A stretch of DNA of 64,000 bases from Leucocoprinus leucothites (taxonomy: Eukaryota > Basidiomycota > Agaricomycetes > Agaricales > Agaricaceae), in the NCBI GenBank assembly GCA_013368445.1, contig JAACJO010000012.1:248001-312000 (forward strand), given 5' to 3'. Both the position numbers and the translations under genes were made by a program. Below the pieces are notes generated by a model. The model was given only the letters and a program-made list of their open reading frames with translations, did no database searches and had not been told where the DNA came from. Positions 35,782-46,946 of the stretch are shown one piece after another (within the stretch, counting starts at the first letter, position 1; every line of letters starts with the position of its first letter).

Positions 35782-36785
35782 TCACGTCCCTTGCAACGCC
35801 TTCTGAGCCGCACCCACAAACTGCTCTAGAACCTTTATGTCCTTTCCATCACCGTTGATCGAAGCTGCCACTCTCTCATAAAGTTTTGCCATTCCTTGGT
35901 GAATGTCCCCTTGCCCTTCGCCTACAAACTCTGCGATCTCCTGCATTTCCCCTACAAATCGGTATGCCTTTGGCATCATGGCAGGAACTGACTTGGTAAT
36001 GCGTCGAAGTATCTCGGGCTGTGAGGCATTCAGCTCCGAAACGAGAGCTTCCGCGGTCGCTGGAGAAGATGCATGCGCCGCTGTCATGAGTGTAAGCCAA
36101 ATGTTCTCCGTACCCTCATCTTAAACTGACCCAGAACCATCGTTGCTAGGAGGCCAGTAATACCCTTCGTAATGCCCTGTTGGAAAATGAGCGGAAGCCC
36201 AGCACGAAATTAGTTATCCAAGCCACCAACCGCATAAGACATTTTTAAGGCACTTGCGTCTCCTACATGAGCGCCTTCACCGTCAAGGACTTTTATAACG
36301 AGTCCCAGAGAGGACAAGCTCAGAAAAGCCTTCAAAGCTTTCCGATCCTCTGGATCTGCACTGGCATAAAAAGTGGGATTATACGATCCCTTCGGTGGTC
36401 CCCCTATGATGCTTGCGTCGACGAAAGCTACAGAAGTTCCCCTGAAAAGCTCTGCGATCCTCTGAACAGTCTTATCGTTCACGGCGTTGCAATCTGCATA
36501 AACCAGTTGTCTATCTGCCACACGCGAACGATAAGCCACCTCCTGAGATATTGTTTGAGCTAGAGTGAAAGCATCGCGGGGCGGAAGTATGCTGAGGATG
36601 AAATCTGATCTTTGAACAATCTCTTTCAACGTTGCATCAACTACTCCTGCCTCTTGTGCTCTTTTCCGTGTCTGCTCCGAGCGTCCCTCGAGATTTGTCA
36701 AGACTGTGGCTCCTGATTCCGTCAATTTTCGTGCAACAGCACCGCCCATAGCACCGAGTGCGATGACTGAGATAATTGGCGCCAT
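35782..36785 (-). CDS. 6-phosphogluconate dehydrogenase-like / hydroxyacid dehydrogenase-like NAD(P) oxidoreductase
   Basis: Members of this superfamily oxidise small hydroxyacids; the exact substrate is unknown. The Rossmann domain starts MAPIISVIALGAMGGAVARK with the GxMGxxxA fingerprint, then TLKEIVQRSDFILSILPPRD and LVYADCNAVNDKTVQRIAEL. VAFVDASIIGGPPKGSYNPT follows, the active-site region where related enzymes use Ser/Thr-Gly-Gly. Later exons give GEGAHVGDASALKMSYA, GITKGITGLLATMVL and AAHASSPATAEALVSELNAS, then KAYRFVGEMQEIAEFVGEGQ, matching the helical DUF1932 C-terminal domain. Introns at about 36,145-36,220 and 36,070-36,125 keep frame. It ends at 35,782. It is complete and of normal length for DUF1932-type members. 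Confidence 0.88.
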
Positions 36786-38618
36786 TCAAAATTATGAAGG
36801 AATGCTGGAGGCTGTTCTCACTCGTGGTGCGAGTTAACTACTTGGTCGGGTGATACGGACTGATAAGTCAGTTTTTCTGATTGTAACCATAGCCAATTTT
36901 AATCTCCCTGCTTCTTCAAAAAAAAGACTCCCTGTGTTTTCTTTGTCCTCCGTCCCCTGAAGATACTGACACCGGGCAAAGAAAATCACTCCATCATGCT
37001 TATATAAAATCATGTATTTGCATGTCTCATGTCACGGGATGTACATTACCAAGTAAATGTCATTGGCTGTGATAAAAGATGATAGGGTGGAAAGGCAGAA
37101 GCGAATTGAGCGGAACATCGCGAGCTCGTCCAAGTTACATTTATTGTATGTCGCCAAAATCACTGGTAGTAAACGACTCTCACCAGGGACTCAAGCCCAT
37201 CGTTACTTATTTTAAGCCGAGTCATATGCAGGGATATAGCTAGTCTGTCCCCGGGCGTTAGTAGAGTCGCCTGCGTACAGCTATTTTTACATGGCACCCG
37301 AAATCATTGACATCCGGAGGAAATAATGCCCATCTCGGTGTTCGGAGGTCTGATGCAACGATCTGGTCAAGCAACAGTAGGCCCTCAGCCCCAGGGTACC
37401 TTTGTGGAGCGTCGTAGATTTCCCGCATTCTGTAGGCCCTCAAATGCATTGAGAATACGTCGAAAAATAGCACATTGCATCAGACCCGCGTTTAAAAATG
37501 CTCTGGAGTAACGACTACGAGACAATGTCATTGGTATGACGAGCCTGGACAACTCTCTCAGAGCTCCTGTGCACTATGTAATGCCCACGTCTGCCCACGG
37601 CTCATACAAGATCCACGGTATTCGGTTCGGCGACCGCAAACACGAAGGCCGACTCGGGAATAATGCCACTAGTAGGGATCAGCGAAGCCATTGGCTTGGT
37701 GCTCATGGCCATACGGTTTTCTCTGACAACCACCATCACTCATGCTTCGAACGAGCGGTTCATTGGTACCGAAAACGACCTAACAGCACTCGAGATTTAC
37801 TTGGCATAATAACATATACACATGTGCCGCGAGAGACCGGGCCCTTTCGTGGGTCTCCCTGGTCGACGGAGATTCTTTGAGTTATCACCCTAGGTGACTC
37901 AATTTGCTAGATACAATACATTACGATATTCACGCCACGGGCCACCTCCCATCTGCGCGCGGCTGTTCGAAGACAAACACTTGCAGATTTGGGGTGCCTG
38001 TTCCGTGACTTCTTTAGGCTTCCAGGAAAAAAAAGAACGAGCTTCTGCAGTTCAAGATACTGTGTATTAGCAATCGTGTAGTAACAGGTTAGGCTTGTCA
38101 TTTACCAAACGGTCTCGTTGGATGACCGGGGCGGGGCGCGATTCGGTGATTACATGATATGAAACACCAACTTTCACCGACTCGCCCACGAGAAGAGCTT
38201 TAGTGATGTGTGGATGGTAATACTTATGATCGACAGTCATTCCTTCCCCTGATTGGAAATTAAGCACTGCGGGTCAGCGCTGAAGTCCCACCGTCCGATG
38301 CTAACTAAATCGGCGGTGTGTATCATGCCAGACCTCAGTATAGAGCGTTGAAACAAGGTGTTTCGTATCCAGGGCCCAGGCTGTACTTATAATATACTTG
38401 GGTAGCATAGTTCATAGAAACGTGCTTACCCAATACTACGACCCCCACGGAAAGAACAAAGCTGGCATCAGTCTGGACAAGATGATCTTAGAAATGCTCG
38501 AGTCATCAGGGCGGAAATTTATCTGCACTCCCTCAGATAATATTAGTACATTGAACCAGTTCGTTTTTGAAGAAATCGGGCCCGCAAAGTGATGGGTACA
38601 TTGGCTAACGCAAAACAT
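36786..38618. other. Gene-poor region with unassigned open frames
   Basis: About 1.8 kb without a recognised gene. Open frames include plus 37,536-37,880, plus 38,398-38,592 (with the protein-like segment NKAGISLDKMILEMLESSG) and minus 38,067-38,267. None carries a start, splice signals and a known motif together. The plus frame ending at 38,592 stops only 26 bases from the convergent UCHL5 stop. An AT-rich patch with a run of six A occurs near 36,920. Confidence 0.5.
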
Positions 38619-39810
38619 CTATTCATCGTCAATGTCCATGCCCTTTGCCTTGCGTTTTTCTATTCGCTCATGCATTACTTTCTGTGCATCATCTTGGGCC
38701 TTTGAAAGAAGGCCACCCTTGGCAAGTGCTACAAGCAGTGCGTGAGCTAGTCCAACGTGGTTATGTCGTCGAAGGCTATTCTCGAACTAGATCCAATATC
38801 AGATCCTTTCCGTTGTTTTTGTGAAGAGGCACACTCACGGCCCAGCGTTCGCGCTTACTGTTTTCGTTGCTTATGGTTGCAACAGTTTCTGCGGCTTTCG
38901 CAGCGTCGCCCGAGATCTGATGTTGGTCAAGTTGCGACTGTAGTGCAGGGAGAGGGTCATCTCTCAGTGCGAGTAAACTGAATTCTAGCTGGAGTCCGCA
39001 TAAACATCACAACCATAAGGGCAGCGTCTTTATTTACCGATCCAACGGGATATGTATTTATACGAGCCTCGATGACTTCTCTGATCAACATGTGAAGTGA
39101 GTATCAACCAGCTAGGGCTTAAGAGGAGTACATGAGACTCACCGCGCTGTCTTTAGCCATCCTTCGCCATCCTCTTGATAAGGACCGTGTCGAACCGGGT
39201 GGGGCCTCAGTCCATCCAGTTCGTACAACGCACCCAAATACGGAAGGTAGACGATGAAGTGATACGCGTCCTCAGCTTTTTTGGGCGCATCCAAACCATC
39301 CAATGAAAAAGTGTTCGGAGGTGATAATGCATTGTGTGCTTCTCTCAGCCAATCCGAGCTGGTGATGACAAGTCCACGCGTTTGAGGGTCCAGCTCACTG
39401 GCAAAAGACATTAGGTCCCGAAGCTGAGGTCCGCTCGGAAGATCGGGAATATTTCCGAGGGCATTCATGACAGCCAGAGTTGCGCAAGCGTTATTGACAA
39501 CTTGATGCGCGAAAAACCCAGAGAATTCCGCGTCATAATCCCCGCTAGAGGTGCCCGAGGCACTCGTTGACATAGTTGGTACCCATTTGAAGAGAAAGAT
39601 CAAGGCATGAATGGGTTGAAGCGAAGCCAACGATTCTGGGTCGAGTGAGTACAAATCATCTACGATGTAAGGGACGCCGAGAGTTTTCAGGAGTTCTCTA
39701 GATGAGAAATTAGTCAAAGAGATGAAAAACCTAAATAGAATAAAGTACGTGAACACCCCGGGATCGGACTCGGTTAACTGCCAACCGCTTGAGTCATCGT
39801 CACCCGACAT
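38619..39810 (-). CDS. Ubiquitin carboxyl-terminal hydrolase UCHL5/UCH37 (peptidase C12)
   Basis: UCH37 is a cysteine deubiquitinase bound to the proteasome through Rpn13. The start is MSGDDDSSGWQLTESDPGVF (39,810); an upstream in-frame ATG at 39,888 is unlikely. Next come ELLKTLGVPYIVDDLYSLDP and HALIFLFKW. The catalytic set is complete: oxyanion Gln and Cys in AHQVVNNACATLAVMNALGN, His in DAYHFIVYLP and Asp in ALYELDGLRPHP. Downstream exons give EVIEARINTYPVGS, LLALRDDPLPALQSQLDQHQ and then RRHNHVGLAHALLVALAKGG with KAKGMDIDDE at the end. The RRHN segment marks the ULD/KEKE-like tail typical of UCH37 rather than of short UCHs. The first intron happens to be open in frame. It is head to head with MED31. 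Confidence 0.95.
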
Positions 39811-39951
39811 TGTATGCTTTGAATTCTTCTCTTTTTCACCTAGGCGACAAAGTTCTGAGGTCGATGATAAAGCTTTGCGTCTAGCCAATGAAAGAGCAGC
39901 GGAGGTTGCGATACGCGCGTCCTTGTAAGGTTAAAGTCTTCATCATAGGTA

Positions 39952-39963
39952 CGTCATGTGACG
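39952..39963. promoter_or_regulatory. Palindromic CGTCA-TG-TGACG element in the UCHL5/MED31 promoter
   Basis: The site is a perfect inverted repeat of CGTCA with a two-base spacer, in the 221-base gap between two divergent start codons. CGTCA is the half-site of ATF/CREB-type bZIP factors. Joint control of both genes is inference. Confidence 0.4.
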
Positions 39964-40031
39964 ATTTGTTTGTCGACGAGTTTAACGGCAAGCAAGATTA
40001 GTACTCAATCTATCTTCTGTCATTCTTACTT

Positions 40032-40588
40032 ATGAGCGGTCCAACTCTTCAAACAGCTACCGATGAACAAAAGGCAGCAAACCGTGCTCGATTTGAACTC
40101 GAGCTAGAGTTTGTTCAGTCACTGGCGAACCCGTTCTATCTTCAGTCTCTGGCACAACAAAATATTCTCGAACAGCCGGCTTTTATTAACTTCCTGGAGT
40201 ACCTGATGTACTGGAAGGAAAAGGATTATGCGCGGTTCATCCAGTAAGTTCGATACCCTCCTCGGCGGATGAAGACGTACCTCAATGTAGAGCATGTCAG
40301 TTATCCACATGCTCTTCATCATTTGGAGCTCTTGCAACATGCTCGTTTTCGATCTGAGATGAAGAAAGACGATTACTTCAGGGAGCTTTTGCACCAAAAA
40401 CAATTCGATCATTGGCGGACGTGGTAAGTAGGCCCGACTCCATATGCCAAAGATAGGGAATTAACGTCGTGTATGGTAGGCGGGACCCGTCACATCTCAC
40501 CGGCACTCCAACTGCTAGTGGTGAGCCGCCCTCGAACACGAAACCTGAAACAAACGATCAAGATGTTCAAATGTCGACAGGAATATAA
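40032..40588 (+). CDS. MED31: Mediator complex subunit 31 (MED31/SOH1)
   Basis: MED31 is the small, highly conserved middle-module subunit of Mediator, in the nucleus. Exon 1 encodes [20 protein letters not shown], then [20 protein letters not shown] and [20 protein letters not shown]. Exon 2 encodes [20 protein letters not shown] and [19 protein letters not shown]. Exon 3 encodes [16 protein letters not shown] and ends VQMSTGI. Both joins keep frame with introns of about 50-55 nt. The whole Soh1 domain is present without change. It is head to head with UCHL5 across 221 bases. Confidence 0.97.
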
Positions 40589-41138
40589 TATGTGCCTTGT
40601 TCGTGCCTATCATTCCGCGGATTCCTTTCGGCCAATAGGTTGTAACATCATACCCTTGGACAGCTGGATACAGATTTAATCCAAAGTTCTACCAAGGTAT
40701 ATCGTCCCTGAGCGGCAATAGTCACCTGGGCCTCAGAAACAACCAGTCGCCGGGTTGGAGTGGGTCAATGCTAGGAAATAGCGTGTTATTCATCTAGGAT
40801 AATGAGCTTGAATGCTGCCAGAGGCTTGGTGCCTGGAAAGTGTACCGAATCATCAAGACTTAAGAGGGCTATTGACTGAATGTAATTTGATGGTTGACTT
40901 GCTTGAGAACGAGACGCATGCTCGCTTCGATTATTTCTCGGCACTTTCAACTATTTCCCAGAGGCAAGGGAATTAATGAATACGCCTCAGGGTGACTAAC
41001 TGACCTGCGTTTTATTGCACCTCGAAAGCAAGGTCACTGTGGGAAAAATTGAGCGTCTGTCTGATCATTTGCAGGTCCACACTTGTACTATGTGTGTCAT
41101 CACCTTCAACATTCCATTTACCCGATCCGTAATGGGCC
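40589..41138. other. Intergenic region between MED31 and the transporter
   Basis: 550 bases with no supportable gene. It holds the MED31 3' end and the transporter promoter; a sequence GCCATGGC surrounds the transporter start codon. Confidence 0.6.
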
Positions 41139-43293
41139 ATGGCTCAACATCGATACTCTAATATCTCGGAATATACACCAACGCCGGATATACGTACTTC
41201 TCAGGAAGAAGAACTCGAGCTGCTAGAGTCTGAATATGAAGACTACCAATCGAAAGACGTTCACCTCGCATCCTTAAGCGAGAAGAAACGTTTATGGTGG
41301 CGGAACGCTGCGATAAATGCCTTTTACATCCTGTCTTGGTGCGTCATGACGGTCTGATGGTGATTATATGCATTCGACAGGTGTCATGACATAGGTTTTC
41401 CTTTGCTACAATTTTGTCCGTGTACAACAAATGGATGTTTTCGAAAACTCGCTATGCTTTCCCCGCTCCTCTCTTTGTCACTAGTATGCACATGTTCGTG
41501 CAGTTTTCCCTGGCTGCCATCCTTCGATACACTTGGCCAACCCATTTCCGTCCACCAAGATCGCCCACCCGGCAAGATTATGCGTGAGTTTACTTATCCC
41601 GGTCAGCTGGCGAGTCTGTGAATCCACCAGACAACTCCATGTTGGGCAGGTAGCTGCAGCGCTTAATTTCCATGTCGTACACCTGCCGGCTGTCACTCTA
41701 CCAAGTCATACGACTGTCGCAAAGGGCTGCTGCGGATTGACTGGCAGGATGCCGTATTACTCGCCGATACGGCCTACCAACCTGCGAATAGTAGAGTTCA
41801 CGTTCGTGGCTGCAACTTAGTTTTGCAGGCTAACGGCATCAAGTTTGGACGAACCTGCTGTGCCGCCCTTGTATATCATATGCTTCGGCGGTGATACACC
41901 TGCTCGAAACAAAGTTGTCTTGGCCTTGACTGTATTCAATCATTTCCACTGCGGTACTCATATGCTACTTTTTTTAGGAAAAAAGCAGTACCGACGGCAG
42001 TTGCTACGAGCCTAGATATCGGTCTCTCGAACCTTTCTTTGAAAACAATTACGCTGTCATTCTACAGTATGTGGTTATATTATTGCCTAGGAGGGACATC
42101 TAACGTCATAGTATTATCGCAGCTATGTGCAAATCATCCTCCCTAATATTTGTACTTTCATTCGCATTCTTATTTCGCCTAGAAGTATTTTCATGGAGAC
42201 TCGTGGCGGTCATTTTCCTGATATTTTCGGGTGTTTTACTCATGGTCGCAACGGAAACGGATTTTTTCTTGGAAGGGTTTCTCCTAGTAATCACTGCGAG
42301 CGCGATGGGAGGACTGCGATGGAGTCTCACCCAAATTATGCTGAAGGACAAACAGATGGGATGTGATAACCCTGCTGCGACGATTTACTGGTTGTCCCCT
42401 GCCATGGGCGGGTGTCTGGGTATCGTTAGTGTGAGTATAGAGAACTGGCCATCCCTGTTTCGATCACAGTTTTTCTCGGGGTTTTCAAAAATACTCGAAA
42501 CGCTAGTTTTCCTGAGCGCGCCAGGGGTCGTCGCCTTTTGTATGGTCCTGAGCGAATTTTAGTATGTATTTCAATCTTGCAATCTGTTTATGCGGAGCGT
42601 ACCGATGACACAACCTTCGTAGCATCATCCAACGCGTTGGCGTTGTTCCGATGTCAATAGCTGGTATCGCCAAAGAAGTAACCACTATTTCAATCTCATC
42701 ATGGTTCTTTGGAGACCGGTTGACACCACTAAATATCGTCGGTGTAGCTATCACTGTCTGTGGTGCGTCCTTACGGTGGATTTTGAGCGAAGTGCGCACT
42801 GAAACACCTTGGGCCAGGCATTGGACTATTTACTTTCCATAAATATCACAAGTCCCTGGAATCCAACATCCCGCTGGATGCCCACGGTAACCCAGTTACG
42901 GGGGAGGATGACGACGCTGATTATGCCGGGGAAGCGAGCAATAGGGTCGTTGCCGAAGAAGAGCGCATCCGTTTGACTTCTGAAGCAGAGATTCAGGATG
43001 ATTATGGAGAGGTGAGATTTATACCAGTGATGATCGTAGAAGAAGACGCATGCCACTGACGTCTGGTCTAGACAGCATCGAGGAGCGGCGAGTCGCAAGT
43101 GCTATTTTCGGCGGATGATGGGGATGAGGACGCGGATGAATTACGCAGTCTTAGGTCGTCTAAATTCAGGTGGAAGTCTAACAGCAGTAACAAGGCACCA
43201 TCGGAGGGGTCTACCAGATTGGAGGAGGCGAGTGCGGTTGTTGCACGCGAGTCAATGGAGCTGGAGAGGATGTGGACGAGAGATCACACGTAA
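41139..43293 (+). CDS. Nucleotide-sugar/TPT-family transporter, SLC35C2-like
   Basis: This is a Golgi-type solute carrier with about ten helices, related to SLC35C2 and yeast Ymd8. After a cytosolic acidic leader (EEELELLESEYEDYQSKD) the first helices are INAFYILSWFSFATILSVYN and KWMFSKTRYAFPAPLFVTSM, then HMFVQFSLAAILRYTWP. A long 394-nt intron (41,584-41,977) follows, after which KKAVPTAVATSLDIGLSNLS and LKTITLSFYTMCKSSSLIFV carry the family core. Next are IFSGVLLMVATETDFFLEGF, ASAMGGLRWSLTQIMLKDK and SIAGIAKEVTTISISSWFFG, then DRLTPLNIVGVAITVCG. The cytosolic C-terminal tail is long and acidic, with Ser-rich blocks, ending at MWTRDHT. Substrate is unknown; GDP-fucose has been suggested for SLC35C2 in animals. 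Confidence 0.92.
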
Positions 43294-43971
43294 TTGCAGC
43301 AGATGTATATGAGATTGGCTCCCTAGCACTGTGATCTAGAGATGAAATGATTGTTGTTCTGTTGATCTGGTGTAGTAGCGAGTAGATCTTGACATGATCA
43401 AGTGAGGAGAGCTTCTCGTCTCTATCTGATTAATCACACGGGTGTTACTTATCTCGACATGAATCGAGCTGTTGTTGAACCGTGCTGGACGGAGTGAAGG
43501 CCTGCGAAATGGGCAGCTAGGGAGGAAATGGCGAGGAACGCCGCGGGCAGGGCCACGTGAGCGATCCGGGGCCGAACCAGGCCAACTGGCGCGGTTGTGT
43601 CAGCAGGACAGAGTAAGTGGGATGTGGGTTCAGGCTCAGGATCAGGCATCACTGGAGACAAGCTAAGCGACGGTGCGTCTGTCAAGCCCACTCTGGCTGA
43701 AACGGCTGGGTAAGCCCGGAGTCTCTCCAGTCGGGCGGTTTGGCGCTCCAGGGCTATGTGAATTTTCAATCTCAGCTTCCTTTTGTGTCGGTGCGAGATC
43801 CGATCGGACGTTGTCAACTGTAACTCACCTAATGGCTGCATATTTTATCGGCTGTGTCTTCAAAACGATTTTCTGACCATCCTGTAACGCTCTGGTGTGA
43901 CTCTCTCTCAACCTATATAGCACTCCAAGTCCAGTCTACATCTGATTCCTATTTCCGCTCTCTCTCTCTCG
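43294..43971. other. Intergenic region before the Zn2Cys6 gene
   Basis: 678 bases without a supportable gene. It has a CACGTGA at 43,554, a TATATA at 43,914 and a CT-rich run before the next start. Open frames at 43,449-43,841 (minus) and 43,472-43,876 (plus) overlap each other and resemble nothing known. Confidence 0.55.
43913..43970 (+). promoter_or_regulatory. TATA-like box and CT-rich tract before the Zn2Cys6 gene
   Basis: CTATATAG at about 43,913-43,920 lies some 55 bases before the start codon, and a CTCTCTCTCTC run lies directly upstream of it. Both are usual in fungal core promoters. Placement is by position only. Confidence 0.4.
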
Positions 43972-45410
43972 ATGGAAGACACATTTCAATTTATCATAGA
44001 GTCACCCCAGCACAACACGGGTCACAAGAAACGCCCCCGCCTGGTCACCTCTTGCGACAATTGGTCTGTCCTTCGTCTCCCGAGTTTATTCCTTCTTCTG
44101 GCTCATCCTTCCTCAGTCGCCTGAAAAAGATCAAGTGTCTCCAGCCCTCCCCCGAGACAAAGTGCGAGGCATGCAAGGCCGCCAAGATCCCCTGCCGTTT
44201 CAAGGATAGGGAGAGATATTTTGCTGAGAGGAGTCGAGCGATTGCGGGGCCCAACACCCCCAACACCTACACCCTGGATCAGAGGTGAGCACCCAACCAC
44301 CGAGCCACGCTCTTTTTCTGCTCCTTTGCTAATCATTCTAGGACTGATTCTCGTGGTTCCCTCGACGCTTTCACCTCCTCTGGGTCCTCCAGTCCTTCCT
44401 TGTCCACCCTTTCTCATCCGAGATCAAATTCTCACTCACCAAAGGAACCCAGTGGCCTCGTGTCTGCAGATCCTGACTTTAATGGTGGCCGATACATTCC
44501 ATATTCCACGGACTCGCGGCGGCAGCCAGACTATCCGAGGTACGTCGTACCTTACCACTCACTCCCCGTGCCTCCTGCTCATGGGGGGCTCATAGACATT
44601 CCTCAATGTCGGGTTACCACTCAAGAAACAGCTCGATGGGCTATAATAATATTGTTGGTCCCGGTTCTACTGATATCCTGCGGCAGATACATAATACCTA
44701 TCCACCACAGCCCGTGGACTCGCGCTACATTCAACTATTTGATCCTGAACATCCCCAACGGCCTCACCCAACGTTGATGCCCCACTTCCTCCAAATCTTC
44801 TTTGACCACTATGCCTCTGAATTTGCCTTCCTCACCTACGAGGAGACGCTGAGCAAATTCTGGGAACAAAGGCTTTCCCCTGCTCTGTCCAATTGCATTG
44901 CAGCAATGGCAGCAAGGTAAACTCTCTTCCGTCCCTAGCACCTGAAGTGTCGTCTGATCACAGAGTTGCTAGGTATGCCAACATTCCCGAACTTGTCGTG
45001 CGGGGTCTTCATGAGGTTGCCGAAACGTATACTGAGAACGCAAAGGTATGTCACAGAGCCCCATCATACCCGCGTTCTTACCGACGACTTCCTGTTTCAG
45101 AACATCTTGAGTTCCGTTGCCCATATGCCGAGCATGGATACGTTGCACGCGTTGATGCTGTTGTCCTGGTCGGAGTACAAGAATGACAGAATACCTAGTG
45201 AGTTCCTGGCCTTGTGCGGGCCGACGATCGTACCCCTAATTACTCCTGTCAGGTTTCCGGCATTACTGTCAGATGGCAATGAGGATGGCTATGGATCTGG
45301 GCCTTTCAGACCAGAACCCTCCCAGTCACCTGCCTGAGAACGAACGCAACCGTCGCCGTGCAACCTGGGCAAGTATCATACAGCTCCACCTTACATCCCA
45401 ATCTCGATAA
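43972..45410 (+). CDS. Short Zn(II)2Cys6 transcription factor
   Basis: This is a fungal zinc-cluster DNA-binding protein. The start is MEDTFQFIIESPQHNTGHKK. An intron is removed inside the zinc cluster, giving SCDNCRLKKIKC joined to LQPSPETKCEACKAAKIPC, a correct CX2CX6CX8CX2CX6C. A Ser/Pro-rich linker follows. Then come RYIQLFDPEHPQRPHPTLMP, HFLQIFFDHYASEFAFLTYE, NILSSVAHMPSMDTLHALML and SFRHYCQMAMRMAMDLGLSD, the first part of a fungal-specific regulatory domain. The frame stops at IIQLHLTSQSR, right after NERNRRRATW, where longer zinc-cluster proteins usually continue. This may be the true end of a short family or a truncation; I found no in-frame continuation that looks like the rest of the domain. 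Confidence 0.82.
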
Positions 45411-46946
45411 TTACTTGGTTAATCGTCATCGTCCTCGCTGGCGCGCCGGATATATTTTTAATCTCCTGGACTCCAACCCGCAGAGCGTGTTACCACCTGT
45501 CGATCAAAGCATTTCGCCTTCACACTTCTCAATTAGTAGTTTTATCGTACATTTATTAATAATTTTAATCGTAGCGCTTAATGTCATGTCCAAGTCAGAC
45601 GAGGGGTTTTGCCAGAGATATGTATATGTCGGCGCAGTTTTGCCGCCGAGGGTTGGAGATCTGGTTCCTTAGGTAAAAGGACAGGTTTCAAATGTGATAA
45701 GTTTTAGTAGAGCAACGAGCATTCTCCTGTCAAGCTTTTGCATATTCCGAAGGCAGCGGCTTAACGATTTCTTTCGAGTGATGGCATCCAACTACATCAA
45801 GGAACCTCTCAATAAGTTATGGAGCTATAAATACGCTATCTTCCACAAACAAAATGTACTGCAGGCTTCACTTGGAGAGTTTGTGATACAAGTCTGGGGG
45901 CTTGGCTCATTGACCCGTGAAATTGGCAAGATCTGCAACGCGCGAATTTTTACGACCACATTGGGGATAAAGCAAATTCCGGGGTCGATACGTTCCATCC
46001 AGCAAGTCTACATTGGCTGATGGCTCCACTAGTACTCCCTGGCAGTGTGACGACATTAAAATCATTTCTCAAGGGTTTTTCAAAAGTCCACATTGCCAAG
46101 CTCGATAGTGATCGGAGCCAGCGCACCCCCTGTGAAACCAACAATAACTACAGGTCGCACACTGCTCTTTTGCGTGTTTTACCAAAAAGTAACAGCGTAC
46201 GAAAGGCGCGGAGGCTTGCGCCAGAACAGCTTAAAATAGCAGGTAAGCCGCAAGGTGAGATGAAACGCGAGAAAGGGACGCAGACAGCTTCCGAAGAAGC
46301 CGACGAGTTCCACAGCATAATGCGCCGACGATTCCTTTTGATTTCTTCTTTCCGTGTCCGACGAAGAGTTGAACTGTCACTGACAAGCTGCTTCGTGGGT
46401 GCGGCCCTATTGGCTTTCGAGAAGTGTTGGCGTATTGCCTCAGACTGACGCAAGTTTGTTCTGCCTGGCCAAGTCAAGGGTGCCGGTGTGGAATCTAGGC
46501 CAACATTTTTGATCATCACACGATCACCGGCAGCAGTCCACAATAGTTCTTCCCTCTTGAGGGGTCTCACGACCCCTTGCTGGATACGTTGACTCTGGCC
46601 GCGTAATTTCCTTAAAGATGAAATGGATGCTTGGCGGAGTATGAATGGGCCGATGTGACAGTCATGAGTTCGCTGGTTGTGCCAGAGGACCATATGCTAC
46701 TGTCAAATCTTCCCATCAGCCCATCAGTGACTGAATTGATTTTCATGAGATCCTTGCTACTGTGCCTATTGGTTCCTGTAACTCGTTTAGACTTGTCGAC
46801 GCTTGCCAGATCAAACTGGTGGCATTGATCGTCAGCGCAGTCTCCACCGTATGTACACCTGCCGAACATGAGCCCGTTCCTCAGTGTATCACCGCGTCGA
46901 CCTCTACACCACCACCTCTAATCCCTCTTCCCTTGTCGCAGCCACC
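45411..46946. other. Gene-poor region with overlapping open frames
   Basis: About 1.5 kb. The longest open frames are minus 46,148-46,693 (181 codons, basic) and plus 46,020-46,448 (142 codons), which overlap on opposite strands. Neither has recognisable motifs. The part at 45,540-45,600 is AT-rich. It could contain remains of the missing half of the zinc-cluster gene, but I could not align any. Confidence 0.45.

Noticed and set aside
37816..37862. GAGACC...GGTCTC hairpin near 37,825
   Set aside because: The stem is only six or seven bases with a 12-base loop and lies in no gene context, so it is likely chance.
38619..39888. UCHL5 start at 39,888 with a 26-residue extension
   Set aside because: Family members start close to GWQLTESDPG; the ATG at 39,810 fits and the extension is unlike any relative.
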